Shown: piece after piece, positions 54,731 to 63,854 of the stretch
Numbering within the stretch: the stretch's first letter is position 1
How the letters are laid out: every line of letters begins with the position of its first letter
Source of the DNA: Chlamydiota bacterium
Lineage (GTDB): Bacteria; Auribacterota; Tritonobacteria; UBA1439
DNA length: 64,000 nt
Direction of reading: 5' to 3'
Assembly: GCA_012729785.1 (NCBI GenBank)
Contig: JAAYCL010000020.1
Span: 12,183 to 76,182, forward strand
Notes under the pieces: model-generated
What the model was told of the DNA's origin: nothing
Seen by the model: the letters and a program-made list of their open reading frames with translations, nothing else
Databases searched by the model: none
Made by a program: the position numbers and the translations under genes

Positions 54731-55990
54731 ATGGGAATGACCATCGTCGAGAAGATCCTCGCGGCGCACGCGGGGAAGGGGTCGGTATCGCCGGGCGAGA
54801 TCGTGATGGCCTCGGTGGACATCGCCCTCGGCAACGACATCACCGCCCCGATCGCGATCCAAGAGTTCAGGGAGGCGGGCGCCCGGCGCGTCTTCGACCC
54901 GGCGCGCGTCGTCCTCGTGGCCGACCATTTCACCCCCAACAAGGACATCAAGTCGGCCGAGCATGCGAAGCTCCTCAGGGAGTTCGCCCGGGAACAGGGG
55001 CTCACGCACTACTTCGACGTGGGCCGCGCCGGGATCGAGCACGCCCTCCTCCCCGAGAAGGGGATCGTCGTCCCCGGCGACCTCGTGATCGGCGCAGACA
55101 GCCACACCTGCACCTACGGGGCGCTCGGCGCCTTCGCGACGGGGGTCGGGAGCACCGATCTCGCCGCGGCAATGGCGACCGGGGAGGTGTGGCTGCGGGT
55201 GCCGAACTCCATCCGGTTCGTCTACCGGGGGGCGCTGCGAAGGTGGGTGGGGGGCAAGGATCTGATCCTCCGCACGATCGGCGAGGTGGGGGTCGACGGG
55301 GCGCTCTACCGGGCGATGGAGTTCTGCGGCGAGACGATCGAGGCGCTCCCGATGCACGACCGGATCTCCATCTGCAACATGGCGATCGAGGCGGGCGGCA
55401 AGTGCGGGATCGTCGCCCCCGACGCGGTCACCGACGAGTACGTCCGCGGGCGGGCGGAGCGCGCGCCGCGCCTGTACGCGAGCGACCCGGACGCCTCCTA
55501 CGAGCGGGTGATCGAGATCGACGCCGCCGCCGTCGAGCCGCAGGTCGCCCTCCCGCCGCTCCCGGAGAACGCGCGCGGGGTGAGCGAGATCGGCGACGTC
55601 CGCATCGACCAGGTGGTGATCGGCTCCTGCACGAACGGGCAGATCGAGGACCTCCGGATCGCGGCGGGGATCCTGAAGGGGCGGAAGGTGCACCCGCGCG
55701 TGCGGCTCATCGTCATCCCGGCGACGCAGGCGATCTACGCGCAGGCCCTCGCGGAGGGGCTGCTGGGGACGTTCGTCGAGGCGGAGGGGGCGGTCTCCAC
55801 GCCCACCTGCGGGCCGTGCCTCGGCGGGCACATGGGCGTGCTCGCCGCGGGCGAGCGGGCGCTCGCGACGACGAACCGCAACTTCACCGGGAGGATGGGG
55901 CACCCGTCGAGCGAGGTGTACCTGAGCGGACCCGCCGTGGCCGCGGCGAGCGCGGTCGCGGGGCGCATCGTCGGGCCGGACGCCCTGTGA
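54731..55990 (+). CDS. leuC: 3-isopropylmalate dehydratase large subunit
   Basis: Aconitase-family enzyme of leucine synthesis (419 residues, HacA/LeuC2 type). Fe-S cysteines lie in IGSCTNGQ and in CGPCLGG, and [13 protein letters not shown] is intact. It isomerises 2- to 3-isopropylmalate together with LeuD encoded 140 bases downstream. Homoaconitase activity is possible for this subgroup, but the neighbours leuD-leuB favour leucine. ATG at 54731 with a nearby second ATG two codons later. Confidence 0.93.
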   Translation: MGMTIVEKILAAHAGKGSVSPGEIVMASVDIALGNDITAPIAIQEFREAGARRVFDPARVVLVADHFTPNKDIKSAEHAKLLREFAREQGLTHYFDVGRAGIEHALLPEKGIVVPGDLVIGADSHTCTYGALGAFATGVGSTDLAAAMATGEVWLRVPNSIRFVYRGALRRWVGGKDLILRTIGEVGVDGALYRAMEFCGETIEALPMHDRISICNMAIEAGGKCGIVAPDAVTDEYVRGRAERAPRLYASDPDASYERVIEIDAAAVEPQVALPPLPENARGVSEIGDVRIDQVVIGSCTNGQIEDLRIAAGILKGRKVHPRVRLIVIPATQAIYAQALAEGLLGTFVEAEGAVSTPTCGPCLGGHMGVLAAGERALATTNRNFTGRMGHPSSEVYLSGPAVAAASAVAGRIVGPDAL

Positions 55991-56130
55991 GCTTCGCCGC
56001 GGAGAGGCGGAACGCGCCTTGATGCGGCCGCGGCGCGACCTGGATGCTCGCGGACCGGACGGTGGCGCGGAAGGACTGCGATAGGGGGCGGGGCGCCCTG
56101 CGTGCGGGCTCCGGGCACCAAGAGGAAGGC

Positions 56131-56634
56131 ATGAAGATCAGAGGGGCGGCGTGGAAGTTCGGCGACGACGTCAACACCGACGAGATCATCCCCGCGCGGT
56201 ACCTGAACACCATCGATCCCGCCGCGCTCGCGGCGCACTGCATGGAGGACGCCGACCGCGATTTTGCGAAGAGGGTGCGCCCGGGGGATCTGCTCGTCGC
56301 GGGGAAGAACTTCGGCTGCGGCTCCTCCCGCGAGCACGCGCCGATCTGCATCAAGGCCGCGGGGGTGGCGGCGGTGATCGCCTCCTCCTTCGCCAGGATC
56401 TTCTACCGGAACGCGTTCAACATCGGCCTCCCGATCTTCGAGTCGCCCGAGGCAAGCGCGGCGGTCGCCGCCGGGGATGAGGTCGAGATAGACGCCGATG
56501 CCGGAAAGATCGCAAATCTCACCCGGAAGGAGACGTACCGGGCGGCGGTCATCCCGCCGTTCATGCAGGAGCTCGTGAAGGCGGGGGGGTTGATGGCGTA
56601 CGTGAAGAAACGGATCGGGGAAAAGCAACGGTAG
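56131..56634 (+). CDS. leuD: 3-isopropylmalate dehydratase small subunit
   Basis: 167 residues, swivel domain of the dehydratase. FGDDVNTDEIIPARYL at the N-terminus and GKNFGCGSSREHAP identify it. RBS AGAGGAAGG, nine bases from leuB at its end. The 140 bases between leuC and leuD hold no recognisable gene and are longer than the other gaps in the operon. Confidence 0.94.
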   Translation: MKIRGAAWKFGDDVNTDEIIPARYLNTIDPAALAAHCMEDADRDFAKRVRPGDLLVAGKNFGCGSSREHAPICIKAAGVAAVIASSFARIFYRNAFNIGLPIFESPEASAAVAAGDEVEIDADAGKIANLTRKETYRAAVIPPFMQELVKAGGLMAYVKKRIGEKQR

Positions 56635-56643
56635 GGAGGGGAG

Positions 56644-57705
56644 ATGGCACGGAACCACGAGATCGCGGTCATCCCCGGCGACGGGACGGGGCCGGAGGTG
56701 ATTCGGGAGGGGCTCAAGGTCGTGCGGGCCGCCGCGGAGCGGTTCGGGTTCGAGATCACGACCCGGGAGTACGACTTCGGAGGGGAGCGCTACCTCAAGA
56801 CGGGCGAGACGCTCCCCGACGGGGCCGTCGACGAGCTCCGCGGGTTCAAGGTCGTCTACCTCGGCGCCATCGGCCACCCGGGCGTGAAGCCCGGCATCCT
56901 CGAGAAGGGGATCCTCTTGCGGCTGCGCTTCGAGCTCGACCAGTACATCAACCTGAGGCCGATCAGACTCTATCCGGGCGTCGAGACCCCGCTGAAGAAC
57001 AAGGGGCCCGCGGAGATCGACTTCGTCGTGGTCCGGGAGAACACCGAGGACGTCTACGCGGGGATCGGGGGGTTCCTCAAGAAGGGGACCCCGGACGAGG
57101 TGGCGCTGCAGGAGATGATCTACACCCGCAAGGGGGTGGAGCGCTGCGTCCGGTACGCCTTCGAGCTCGCCAGGACCCGGAAGAGGAAGAAGCTCACCCT
57201 CTGCGCGAAGACGAACGTGCTGACCTACGCGCACGACCTCTGGCAGCGCGTCTTCGACGAGGTGGGGGCGGAGTACCCGGACGTGCAGCGGGACTACGCG
57301 CACGTGGACGCCACCTGCATGTGGATGGTGAAGAGCCCCGAGTTCTTCGACGTGATCGTGACGACGAACATGTTCGGCGACATCATCACCGACCTCGGCG
57401 CGATGATCCAGGGCGGGATGGGGATCGCGGCCGGGGCCAACATCAACCCATCCGGCACCTCCATGTTCGAGCCGATCGGCGGCTCGGCGCCCAAGTACAC
57501 CGGGAAGAACGTCATCAACCCCCTCGCGGCGATCTCCGCGGGCGGGATGATGCTCGATTTCCTGGGGGAGAAGGAGGCGGGGCGCGCCGTCGAGGAGGCC
57601 GTGATGAAGGCGGTCTCGACCAGAATCAGGTGCCTCTCGGCCGGCAAAATGGGGATGGGGACCGACGCGGTCGGGGACCTGGTCGCGTCCCTGGTGCGCG
57701 GCTGA
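56644..57705 (+). CDS. leuB: 3-isopropylmalate dehydrogenase
   Basis: 353 residues, NAD-dependent oxidative decarboxylase of leucine synthesis. IPGDGTGPEVIREG, LRFELDQYINLRPIR, VRENTEDVYAG and TTNMFGDIITDLG are present. Isocitrate/homoisocitrate dehydrogenase relatives share these motifs; the operon supports LeuB. RBS GGGAGGGGAG; followed after 20 bases by asd. Confidence 0.9.
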   Translation: MARNHEIAVIPGDGTGPEVIREGLKVVRAAAERFGFEITTREYDFGGERYLKTGETLPDGAVDELRGFKVVYLGAIGHPGVKPGILEKGILLRLRFELDQYINLRPIRLYPGVETPLKNKGPAEIDFVVVRENTEDVYAGIGGFLKKGTPDEVALQEMIYTRKGVERCVRYAFELARTRKRKKLTLCAKTNVLTYAHDLWQRVFDEVGAEYPDVQRDYAHVDATCMWMVKSPEFFDVIVTTNMFGDIITDLGAMIQGGMGIAAGANINPSGTSMFEPIGGSAPKYTGKNVINPLAAISAGGMMLDFLGEKEAGRAVEEAVMKAVSTRIRCLSAGKMGMGTDAVGDLVASLVRG

Positions 57706-57725
57706 CGGGGGAGAGGACGAAGAGT

Positions 57726-58736
57726 ATGGCGCGACGATACACGGTGGCAATCGCCGGCGCGACGGGGGTCGTGGGGACGGAGATGCTCCGCACCCTCGCG
57801 GCGAGGAACTTCCCCGTGGGGAAACTGCGGCTGCTCGCCTCGGCGCGGTCGGCGGGGAAGCGGTTGCGCTTCGCCGGAGAGGATATCCCGGTCGAGGAAC
57901 TCACGGCGGATTCGTTCGCGGGGGTCGAGATCGCGCTCTTCAGCGCGGGGGCGGCGCGCAGCAAGGAGTTCGCCCCGGCGGCGGTGAAGGCCGGGGCGGT
58001 CGTCGTGGACAACTCGAGCGCCTTCCGGATGGATCCCGACGTCCCCCTCGTCGTCCCCGAGGTGAACCCGGAGAAGGTGCGGGAGCACAAGGGGATCGTC
58101 GCCAACCCCAACTGCTCGACGAGCATCCTCGCCGTGCCGCTCTGGCCGCTCCACCGGGCGGCCCGCATCGTGCGGATCGTGGCGGCCACCTACCAGGCGG
58201 CCTCGGGGGCGGGGGCGGGCGCGATGGCGGAACTCCGCCGTCAGGTCCGGGAGATCGAGGAGGGGAGGGAGGCGAACGTCTCCGTCCTCCCGCAGCAGAT
58301 CGCCTTCAACCTGTTCCCGCATGTGGACGTGTTCCTCCCCAACGGGTACACGAAGGAGGAGATGAAGCTGGTCCACGAGACCCGCAAGATCTTCGGGGAC
58401 GAGACGATCCGGGTGACCGCGACCTGCGTGCGGGTGCCGATCCTGCGGGCGCATTCGGAGGCGGTGAACATCGAGACGGAGCGCAAGCTCTCCGCGGAGG
58501 AGGCGCGCCGGATCCTGGCGAAGGCCCCCGGGGTGTGCGTCGTGGACGAGCCGGAGCGGAAGCGCTACCCGATGCCCTTGACGGCGAGCGGGCGGGACGA
58601 GGTCCTCGTCGGTCGCATCCGGGAGGATATCTCCCAGCCCAACGGCCTCGACCTGTTCATCGCCGGCGACCAGCTCCTCAAGGGGGCCGCCCTGAACGCG
58701 GTGCAGATCGCGGAACTCCTGATCAAAAACGGATAG
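57726..58736 (+). CDS. asd: Aspartate-semialdehyde dehydrogenase
   Basis: 336 residues. Reduces aspartyl phosphate to aspartate semialdehyde for lysine, threonine, methionine and diaminopimelate. GATGVVGTEML (NADP site), NPNCSTS (catalytic Cys), and RVPILRAHSEAVNIE (His) are intact. ATG at 57726 gives the right N-terminus; the open frame further upstream is out-of-phase leuB. Last gene of the leuC-D-B-asd run, a common arrangement. Confidence 0.95.
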   Translation: MARRYTVAIAGATGVVGTEMLRTLAARNFPVGKLRLLASARSAGKRLRFAGEDIPVEELTADSFAGVEIALFSAGAARSKEFAPAAVKAGAVVVDNSSAFRMDPDVPLVVPEVNPEKVREHKGIVANPNCSTSILAVPLWPLHRAARIVRIVAATYQAASGAGAGAMAELRRQVREIEEGREANVSVLPQQIAFNLFPHVDVFLPNGYTKEEMKLVHETRKIFGDETIRVTATCVRVPILRAHSEAVNIETERKLSAEEARRILAKAPGVCVVDEPERKRYPMPLTASGRDEVLVGRIREDISQPNGLDLFIAGDQLLKGAALNAVQIAELLIKNG

Positions 58737-58767
58737 GCGCGCGGCCGCTGATTGACGCTGCGTTCCA

Positions 58768-58993
58768 TCCTTTCCCCAGGGCGGACTTCAGCCTGCCCAT
58801 GGACGAGCGCTGCATTCCATCCATTCCCCAGGGCGGACATCAGTCCGCCCGCGAATGAGCGAGGATAGAGAAAATGGCGGACTTCAGTCCGCCCGTGGAC
58901 GAGCGCTGCATCCCATCCATTCCCCAGGGCGGACATCAGTCCGCCCGCGGATGAGTAAGGATAGAGAGAAGGGCGGACTTCAGCCCGCCCGCG
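58768..58993. repeat. Tandem 96-bp repeat with paired hairpins
   Basis: Two full copies (58802-58897 and 58898-58993) and a partial one starting at 58768. Each unit contains two small palindromes of the type GGCGGACxTCAGTCCGCC separated by ATGAGxxAGGATAGAGA-like sequence. The period and dyads are exact with few substitutions. It fills the 354-base gap between asd and truA. No protein is credible across it; it looks like a multicopy intergenic palindromic element. Confidence 0.8.
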
Positions 58994-59090
58994 GACAGCC
59001 GTTTGATCTGTTTGAACCGCTTGAACTGCCTGCACGGAAAAGGATTCAACGCCGGGACGCGCTAGAGTCTATGCCCGGCTGTGGACCGAT

Positions 59091-59834
59091 ATGGGGAACG
59101 ACCGCACCATCCGGTTGCTGATCGAGTACGACGGCACGGACTACCGCGGCTGGCAACTGCAGCCCGACGGCCCCACCGTCCAGGGGAAGATCGAATCGGC
59201 CCTCCGCCAGATCACCGGCGCGGCGGTGCGCGTCGCCGGCGCGGGGAGGACCGACGCGGGGGTGCACGCCGCCGGGCAGGTGGCGAGCTTCCGCACCCCG
59301 AGCCTTCTCCCCGCCGCGACGATCGCCCGGGCCCTGAACGCCCTCCTTCCGCCCGACATCGCCGTCCTCTCCGCCGAGGAGGCGGCCGCCTCATTCCACG
59401 CCCGCTTCAGCGCGGTGCGCAAGAAATACCGGTACTCCATCCTCAATCGCCCCGTCCGTCCCGCGCTCGGGCGGCGGACCGTCCTTCACGTCCCGCGTCC
59501 CCTCGACGAGCGGGCGATGCGGGAGGCGGCGCGCTGCCTCGTCGGAACGCACGACTTCTCCTCGTTCAGGTGCAACTCCGGGAAGGAGGATCTCCCGATC
59601 AGGACCGTCCAGGCGCTCGCGATCGAGCGGAGAGAGGATCTCGTGACCATCGAGATCGAGGCGGCGAGTTTCCTGTACAAGATGGTCCGCTCCATCGTCG
59701 GGACGCTGATCGCCGTCGGGCGGGGAAAGGCGCCCCCGTCGGAGGTCGCGGCGATACTCGCCGCGCGCGACCGTTCCGTGGCCTTCCCGACAGCCCCCGC
59801 CTGCGGCCTCTGCCTCCTCAGCGTCTCGTACTAG
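59091..59834 (+). CDS. truA: tRNA pseudouridine(38-40) synthase TruA
   Basis: 247 residues. LLIEYDGTDYRGWQLQP and the catalytic GRTDAGVHAAGQV (Asp) are intact, then RKKYRYSIL, RNPxG-like and FLYKMVRSIVGTL. Start ATG at 59091; no strong ribosome site; TAGAGT (59063) may be a -10. It lies alone between the repeat patch and the HdeD-like gene. Confidence 0.95.
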   Translation: MGNDRTIRLLIEYDGTDYRGWQLQPDGPTVQGKIESALRQITGAAVRVAGAGRTDAGVHAAGQVASFRTPSLLPAATIARALNALLPPDIAVLSAEEAAASFHARFSAVRKKYRYSILNRPVRPALGRRTVLHVPRPLDERAMREAARCLVGTHDFSSFRCNSGKEDLPIRTVQALAIERREDLVTIEIEAASFLYKMVRSIVGTLIAVGRGKAPPSEVAAILAARDRSVAFPTAPACGLCLLSVSY

Positions 59835-59959
59835 CGGGCGTTGTAGGTGACTCTTACGCCCGGGGACAATCAGGCGGAAATCCGCCCCCTGTGCCTCTGG
59901 GGGAAGAATATCCGCCCAACGAACCGCGCCGCAATACCTTGCATGCAGCGTCCGGGCGA

Positions 59960-59988
59960 TTGACTTCCGCGCGCACGCCTGACATACT
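59960..59988 (+). promoter_or_regulatory. Promoter of the HdeD-like gene
   Basis: TTGACT (59960-59965), 17 bases, CATACT (59983-59988). Near-consensus -35. Leader about 40 bases with AGGGGAGGG before the ATG. Confidence 0.6.
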
Positions 59989-60034
59989 TGACGGCAGGTG
60001 CAGGAGCGGACAACCGCAACAGGGGAGGGACGGG

Positions 60035-60553
60035 ATGCGCGACATCGTAAAGGCGGCGACCGGGCAGATGATCGCTGCCGCGGTGCTGGGGATCGTGTTG
60101 GGGGCGCTGATGCTCCTCTATCCGGGCGGGACGGTGGTGCTGATGCAGTCGGCATTCGTCGTCTTCAAGGCGCTCCTCTCTCTCTTCATCATCTGCTGGG
60201 TCTCCAGCGAGGCCGCGGGCTACTTCAGGGTTCGCGCCACGATGACGGGGATCGGCACCGTGCTGCTCGGCGCCCTGGCGGTCATCCTCATCTGGAGTCT
60301 CGGCCTCGGCATCGTCTACCTGGTCGTCGCCGCGTTCCTGTTGATCTCGGGGACGGGTGAGATCGTCGACTCGTTCCGCGCCCCGCGGGGGACCTTCTTC
60401 CTCACGCTCCTGGGCCTCATCGACATCATCATCGGCATCCTCGTGATCACGAACCCGGTCATCCTCCCGCTCCTCATCGCCTGGTACGTGCTCTTCTGGG
60501 GGATCTCGCGGCTGCTCCTCGCCCTCGAGCTCAGGCGCCTCTTCTCGCTCTAG
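60035..60553 (+). CDS. HdeD/DUF308-family membrane protein
   Basis: 172 residues with six helices arranged as three repeated pairs (AAVLGIVLGALMLLYPG; GIGTVLLGALAVILIW; LLGLIDIIIGILVITNP), the HdeD pattern. In E. coli HdeD is linked to acid resistance; elsewhere the role is unknown. 54 bases separate it from the barrel-protein gene. Confidence 0.85.
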   Translation: MRDIVKAATGQMIAAAVLGIVLGALMLLYPGGTVVLMQSAFVVFKALLSLFIICWVSSEAAGYFRVRATMTGIGTVLLGALAVILIWSLGLGIVYLVVAAFLLISGTGEIVDSFRAPRGTFFLTLLGLIDIIIGILVITNPVILPLLIAWYVLFWGISRLLLALELRRLFSL

Positions 60554-60607
60554 ACCGGGGGCCGGGTCGTCTGTTCGTGAACATTCGCTTCGAGAGGAGG
60601 GAATGCA

Positions 60608-61693
60608 ATGCGCGTCACCGCATGGACCGCCGCCCTTGCCGCGGCGGCGCTCTTCCTGCCGTTCGTCGCCCCGGCGCAGGACGAGGCGTCGTTCGACGCC
60701 GAGACGGGACAGGACGCGCTGGCGGGCGTGCCCGCGCATCCAGAGGAACCGGAGGCGGCGCCGGAGACCGGCGGTCTGGAGGGCCTGGTGCGGGCGGCGA
60801 AGAAGCGCGCCGCCTTCTCCGTCGCCAATATCTTCACCTCGCGCGATGTCTGGCGGGGCATCGACTGGTTCGGCAACAACGACCCGGCCTACCTCCTCGG
60901 CGGGGATATGAAGTTCGACCTGACCCCGTACGATGCGCAACACAAGCGCGACATCTGGGAGGTGAAGCTGCACACGATGGTCGCCGGCGCCTACTCGTTG
61001 AAGTCCGGGCACGAGAACGTCGACCGGTGGAAGGTGATGGCCGTCCTCGAGAACCGTTTTTACAGGTACCTCGACCTCGACATCGGCTACGAGCACTACG
61101 GCCTTCCCCCCTTCGACGACCACGATCGCGACTTCGAGGAGCTGATGCTCCGCGCGGGATTCAACTCGGTCCCGACGTTCACGCCTCTCTCCCTTCCGGG
61201 ATTCAAGGAGCCGGTCACGGCGATCCCGTTCGCCGTCCACTACGGCGCCTACAGCGCCTACTCGAGCAAGCGCTTCACGCTCACGAACGACAAGTTCGGA
61301 TTCCACGGCTACCCGAACAGCTGGTGGTGGCACAACGTCGAGTTCAACCTGATCGTGCCGTTCCCCGACGCCGTGCCGGAGAAGACCTGCGGCGTCCTGC
61401 GCTGCCTGAAGCTCGACTCGCAGATATGGGCGATCGACCGGGAGAACGTCCTCCCCGGCCTCAAGGACGGCCTCCAGGACGCGGAGTTCGGCCTCGCCCT
61501 CCCGCTCATCCTCGACCTCGGCGGGGGGCTCGGCCTCGACCGGTGCCTGTGGGGTGTCCTCGGGGAGTCGAAGATCATCGCCGAGCCGTTCATCCGCTAC
61601 GCCCTCGACGCGCAGAACCTCGACTCCAAGACCGGCGCCTGGACCAGCGAGGACGAGATCTTCGGCGGCGTGGCGCTGGTCTACGCGTTCTGA
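60608..61693 (+). CDS. Exported outer-membrane barrel-like protein, unknown
   Basis: 361 residues, signal peptide to about 23, an Ala/Glu/Pro-rich linker, then many alternating strands rich in Tyr/Trp (DVWRGIDWFGNNDPAY; FPNSWWWHNVEFNLI-like) and a C-terminal Phe in GVALVYAF, as in outer-membrane barrels. It resembles MltA-type or porin-like hypothetical proteins, but I cannot name a family. RBS GAGGAGGG. May share the HdeD-like promoter. Confidence 0.72.
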   Translation: MRVTAWTAALAAAALFLPFVAPAQDEASFDAETGQDALAGVPAHPEEPEAAPETGGLEGLVRAAKKRAAFSVANIFTSRDVWRGIDWFGNNDPAYLLGGDMKFDLTPYDAQHKRDIWEVKLHTMVAGAYSLKSGHENVDRWKVMAVLENRFYRYLDLDIGYEHYGLPPFDDHDRDFEELMLRAGFNSVPTFTPLSLPGFKEPVTAIPFAVHYGAYSAYSSKRFTLTNDKFGFHGYPNSWWWHNVEFNLIVPFPDAVPEKTCGVLRCLKLDSQIWAIDRENVLPGLKDGLQDAEFGLALPLILDLGGGLGLDRCLWGVLGESKIIAEPFIRYALDAQNLDSKTGAWTSEDEIFGGVALVYAF

Positions 61694-61805
61694 TCGCGCT
61701 ACGGGATCGAATCCCTGATCGCCTGTCTTCAGCGTTGGGCTGATTGCCGCCAGCAGCTCGAACCGGCCCGGCATCGCGGGTTCCGCGAAGGCGATGGTCA
61801 ACAAC

Positions 61806-61857
61806 GGGGACCTGACCCCCAAAACGCAAATGGCAAGATTTGACCCCAAAGCCCCTT
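61806..61857 (+). other. Short GGGGACCTGACCCC-type remnant motif
   Basis: GGGGACCTGACCCC (61806-61819) followed by an A-rich spacer, TTTGACCCCAAA and CCCCTTAG. In my experience such motifs occur beside REP/RAYT-type transposases in scattered genomes; no transposase lies here. The rest of 61694-61874 shows nothing else. Confidence 0.35.
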
Positions 61858-61874
61858 AGGACCCCGGACAGCAG

Positions 61875-62573
61875 ATGCTGCTCAAAGCGGACTTCCACGT
61901 TCACACCTCCGAGGATCCGGAGGATCCGGTCGAGCATTCCGCCCTGGAACTCATCGACACGGCCTCCCGGCTCGGCTACGGCGTCCTCTCGATCACCAAC
62001 CACAACACGGTGACCTGGGACGAGCAACTCGCCGCGTACGCGGAACGCAAGGGAATCCTGCTCCTCCCCGGCGTCGAGCTCTCCGTGGCGGGGAAAAAGC
62101 ACGTCCTTGTCGTGAACTCCCCGCTTCGCGGGGCGAACCTCGCAAGAAGCTTCCCGAGGTTCGAGGATCTCGCGGCCGTCCGGGGTGAGTCGTCGCTGGT
62201 CATCGCCCCGCACCCTTTCCACCGCGCCCCCGTGTGCCTCGGGAGCGATCTCGAGACGCACCGCCACCTCTTCGACGCCGTCGAGTCGTCGCACTTCCAC
62301 TCCCGCCTCTTCGCCCTGAATCGGAGGAGCGAGAGCTTCTCGCGCCGGTACGGCATCCCGATGGTAGGCACCTCTGACGCGCACTTCAGGTCGCAGTTCG
62401 GCCGCGCCTATTCCCTGGTCGAGGCGGAGAGGAACCCTAAAAGCGTCGTCGAAGCGGTGCGGAAGGGTAGGGTTCAGGTGGTCTGCCCCCCGCTCACGGT
62501 GGCGGGGATGGCCGGCACCCTGGCGCGCATGCTCGTGGCCCGGGTCCGGAGCGCGCCCGCCCGTGAACGCTGA
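61875..62573 (+). CDS. PHP-domain metal-dependent phosphoesterase
   Basis: 232 residues. PHP metal motifs: DFHVHTSED, ITNHNTVTWD, LPGVELSV, APHPFHR and the closing GTSDAHF. Similar to TrpH/YciV-type 5'-3' nucleases or 3',5'-nucleotide phosphatases and to histidinol-phosphatase-like proteins. No neighbouring gene hints at its substrate. ATG preceded by no clear ribosome site. Confidence 0.85.
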   Translation: MLLKADFHVHTSEDPEDPVEHSALELIDTASRLGYGVLSITNHNTVTWDEQLAAYAERKGILLLPGVELSVAGKKHVLVVNSPLRGANLARSFPRFEDLAAVRGESSLVIAPHPFHRAPVCLGSDLETHRHLFDAVESSHFHSRLFALNRRSESFSRRYGIPMVGTSDAHFRSQFGRAYSLVEAERNPKSVVEAVRKGRVQVVCPPLTVAGMAGTLARMLVARVRSAPARER

Positions 62574-62613
62574 ATACCCCGGTACGGCCGGTGCGTGAGA
62601 AGCACCGACTCCT

Positions 62614-62868
62614 TCATGCGCAAGAATCCAGAATACCCGTCAGCGCAATCCTGAACCGCCCCCCGGCATCAGTCATGACGAAATACCCGTGGTATGCCCC
62701 AATCTCCATCACCGCGGCGCAGCCGTTGTTATGGCACGCTCCGAAGCAGATAGCGTCAATATCCTCTCCGGCTGCAAGGAGAAAAAGATTGACATAACAT
62801 CCTTCCGGCGCTACGCTGCCGAGAAAGGCGCGATGCTCTTCGCAAACAGAGATTGAGTAGATGGACAA
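62614..62868 (-). pseudogene. Lower-GC coding remnant cut at the repeat
   Basis: An 84-codon frame ends at 62614 and reads like real protein (SVCEEHRAFLGSVAPEGCY ... GYFVMTDAGGRFRIALTG), in part. The only start is a TTG at 62868, directly abutting the multi-hairpin repeat at 62869, and no ribosome site precedes it. I take it as the C-terminal part of a gene whose 5' end was replaced by the repeat. Composition is much less GC-rich than the surroundings. Not recognised. The flanking 62574-62613 holds nothing. Confidence 0.4.
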
Positions 62869-63015
62869 GTTCGCGGGACGCTGCGCATCCCGCGAACGGC
62901 GCCGCGGATTGCCATCCGCCTGTTCTCGGGCGCTTCGCGCCCTCGAACACGCGGATGCAGCGGACGGTTCGCTGCGGCGGGCGAGCCCGCCTCCGCGTCC
63001 GCCGCTGATCAGCAG
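62869..63015. repeat. Multi-hairpin repeat, copy A (~147 bp)
   Basis: Four successive stem-loops: 10-bp arms at 62869-62878/62888-62897; a GCGGAT/ATCCGC stem; GGGCGC/GCGCCC; and a larger GCGGGC/GCCCGC stem bracketed by CAGCGGACG and CGTCCGCCGCTG. About 95% identical to copy B at 63855 by eye (one 1-base indel). It ends 20 bases before the ribosome site of the next gene. Confidence 0.85.
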
Positions 63016-63039
63016 CGCCGTTGTGCAAAGGAGAGATGA

Positions 63040-63846
63040 ATGAAGAACTGCATCGTGGCAATGGTACTCACCATGATGGCGTCGTTGACGGCGCATGCTG
63101 AAGACATGCGGAAATATCTGAACGACACACAAACCTTGGTTCGGGATGGAAAGCATGAGGAAGCATTGGAGCGCTTCATATGGTTCCACGACCACGCACT
63201 TGAACATCAACCTTCCATGTATGGAGTGCGCCTTTCATTTGCACTGTCCTACTGGAAACAACTCGGAGATGTCTATCCGCCTGCGCTCACTGCCCTCAAG
63301 ACAACCCGAGACTACAAGACGGATCTCTTCGTTCAGAACAAAGGGAATCGCAACCTCTTTCATGACGTGATGGCTCTCAACAGAACTCTTGGCCAGGATA
63401 TCAAGACGGTTGATTTGTTTCGAACACTCGACAAAGATCAGGCTGATTTGGCGAAGGAATGCTGGGACGTTGCGAAAGATGCGGTAATCAAGGAGAAAGC
63501 CTACGATCTTGCCCGAAAGTACATTGGCAACCCCATTCGTGAATGGGGCAAAGTGAAGCAGATGTATGAAATGAAGAAGGCCATGTATGGCGGCAAGAAC
63601 TTCGGAGAGCACTTTAAAGCGTATAACGAGAACAACTTCGTCGAAGAGAGCCTTAAATTGATCGAAGTTGCCCTCGCTCTCGACGACGCGGAAGCAGCCC
63701 ACGAGATAAAATCAAAGGCTTCGGCCATCATTGATGACAATCGTCTCAATGATGCCATGCCCGAAGAAAGAAGGAAGGATGCACAACAAGCCGAGTTCAC
63801 CGTACCATCGAAAGCCGCGCCGAGCGCGTCTTCCGATGTCCGGTGA
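63040..63846 (+). CDS. Exported protein of unknown function, foreign composition
   Basis: 268 residues, signal peptide to about 20 (cleaved near TAHAED), then a mostly helical acidic/basic body without recognised motifs; the first 60 residues could be TPR-like (DTQTLVRDGKHEEALERFIW). GAAAGGAGAG lies just upstream, and an overlapping ATG at 63036 opens a short unrelated frame. Codon use is distinctly AT-richer than the window average. It lies between repeat copies A and B in the same orientation, like a cassette. Confidence 0.75.
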   Translation: MKNCIVAMVLTMMASLTAHAEDMRKYLNDTQTLVRDGKHEEALERFIWFHDHALEHQPSMYGVRLSFALSYWKQLGDVYPPALTALKTTRDYKTDLFVQNKGNRNLFHDVMALNRTLGQDIKTVDLFRTLDKDQADLAKECWDVAKDAVIKEKAYDLARKYIGNPIREWGKVKQMYEMKKAMYGGKNFGEHFKAYNENNFVEESLKLIEVALALDDAEAAHEIKSKASAIIDDNRLNDAMPEERRKDAQQAEFTVPSKAAPSASSDVR

Positions 63847-63854
63847 CTCGCGCC

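Noticed and set aside
58565-59035. Minus-strand repetitive protein across the 96-bp repeats
   Set aside because: It is only the repeat unit read in an open frame, runs into asd antisense and has no ribosome site.
62581-62613. Group II intron-like hairpin near 62590
   Set aside because: A CGGTGC/GCACCG stem with a GTGAGAA loop is present, but no domain V or reverse transcriptase is found nearby.
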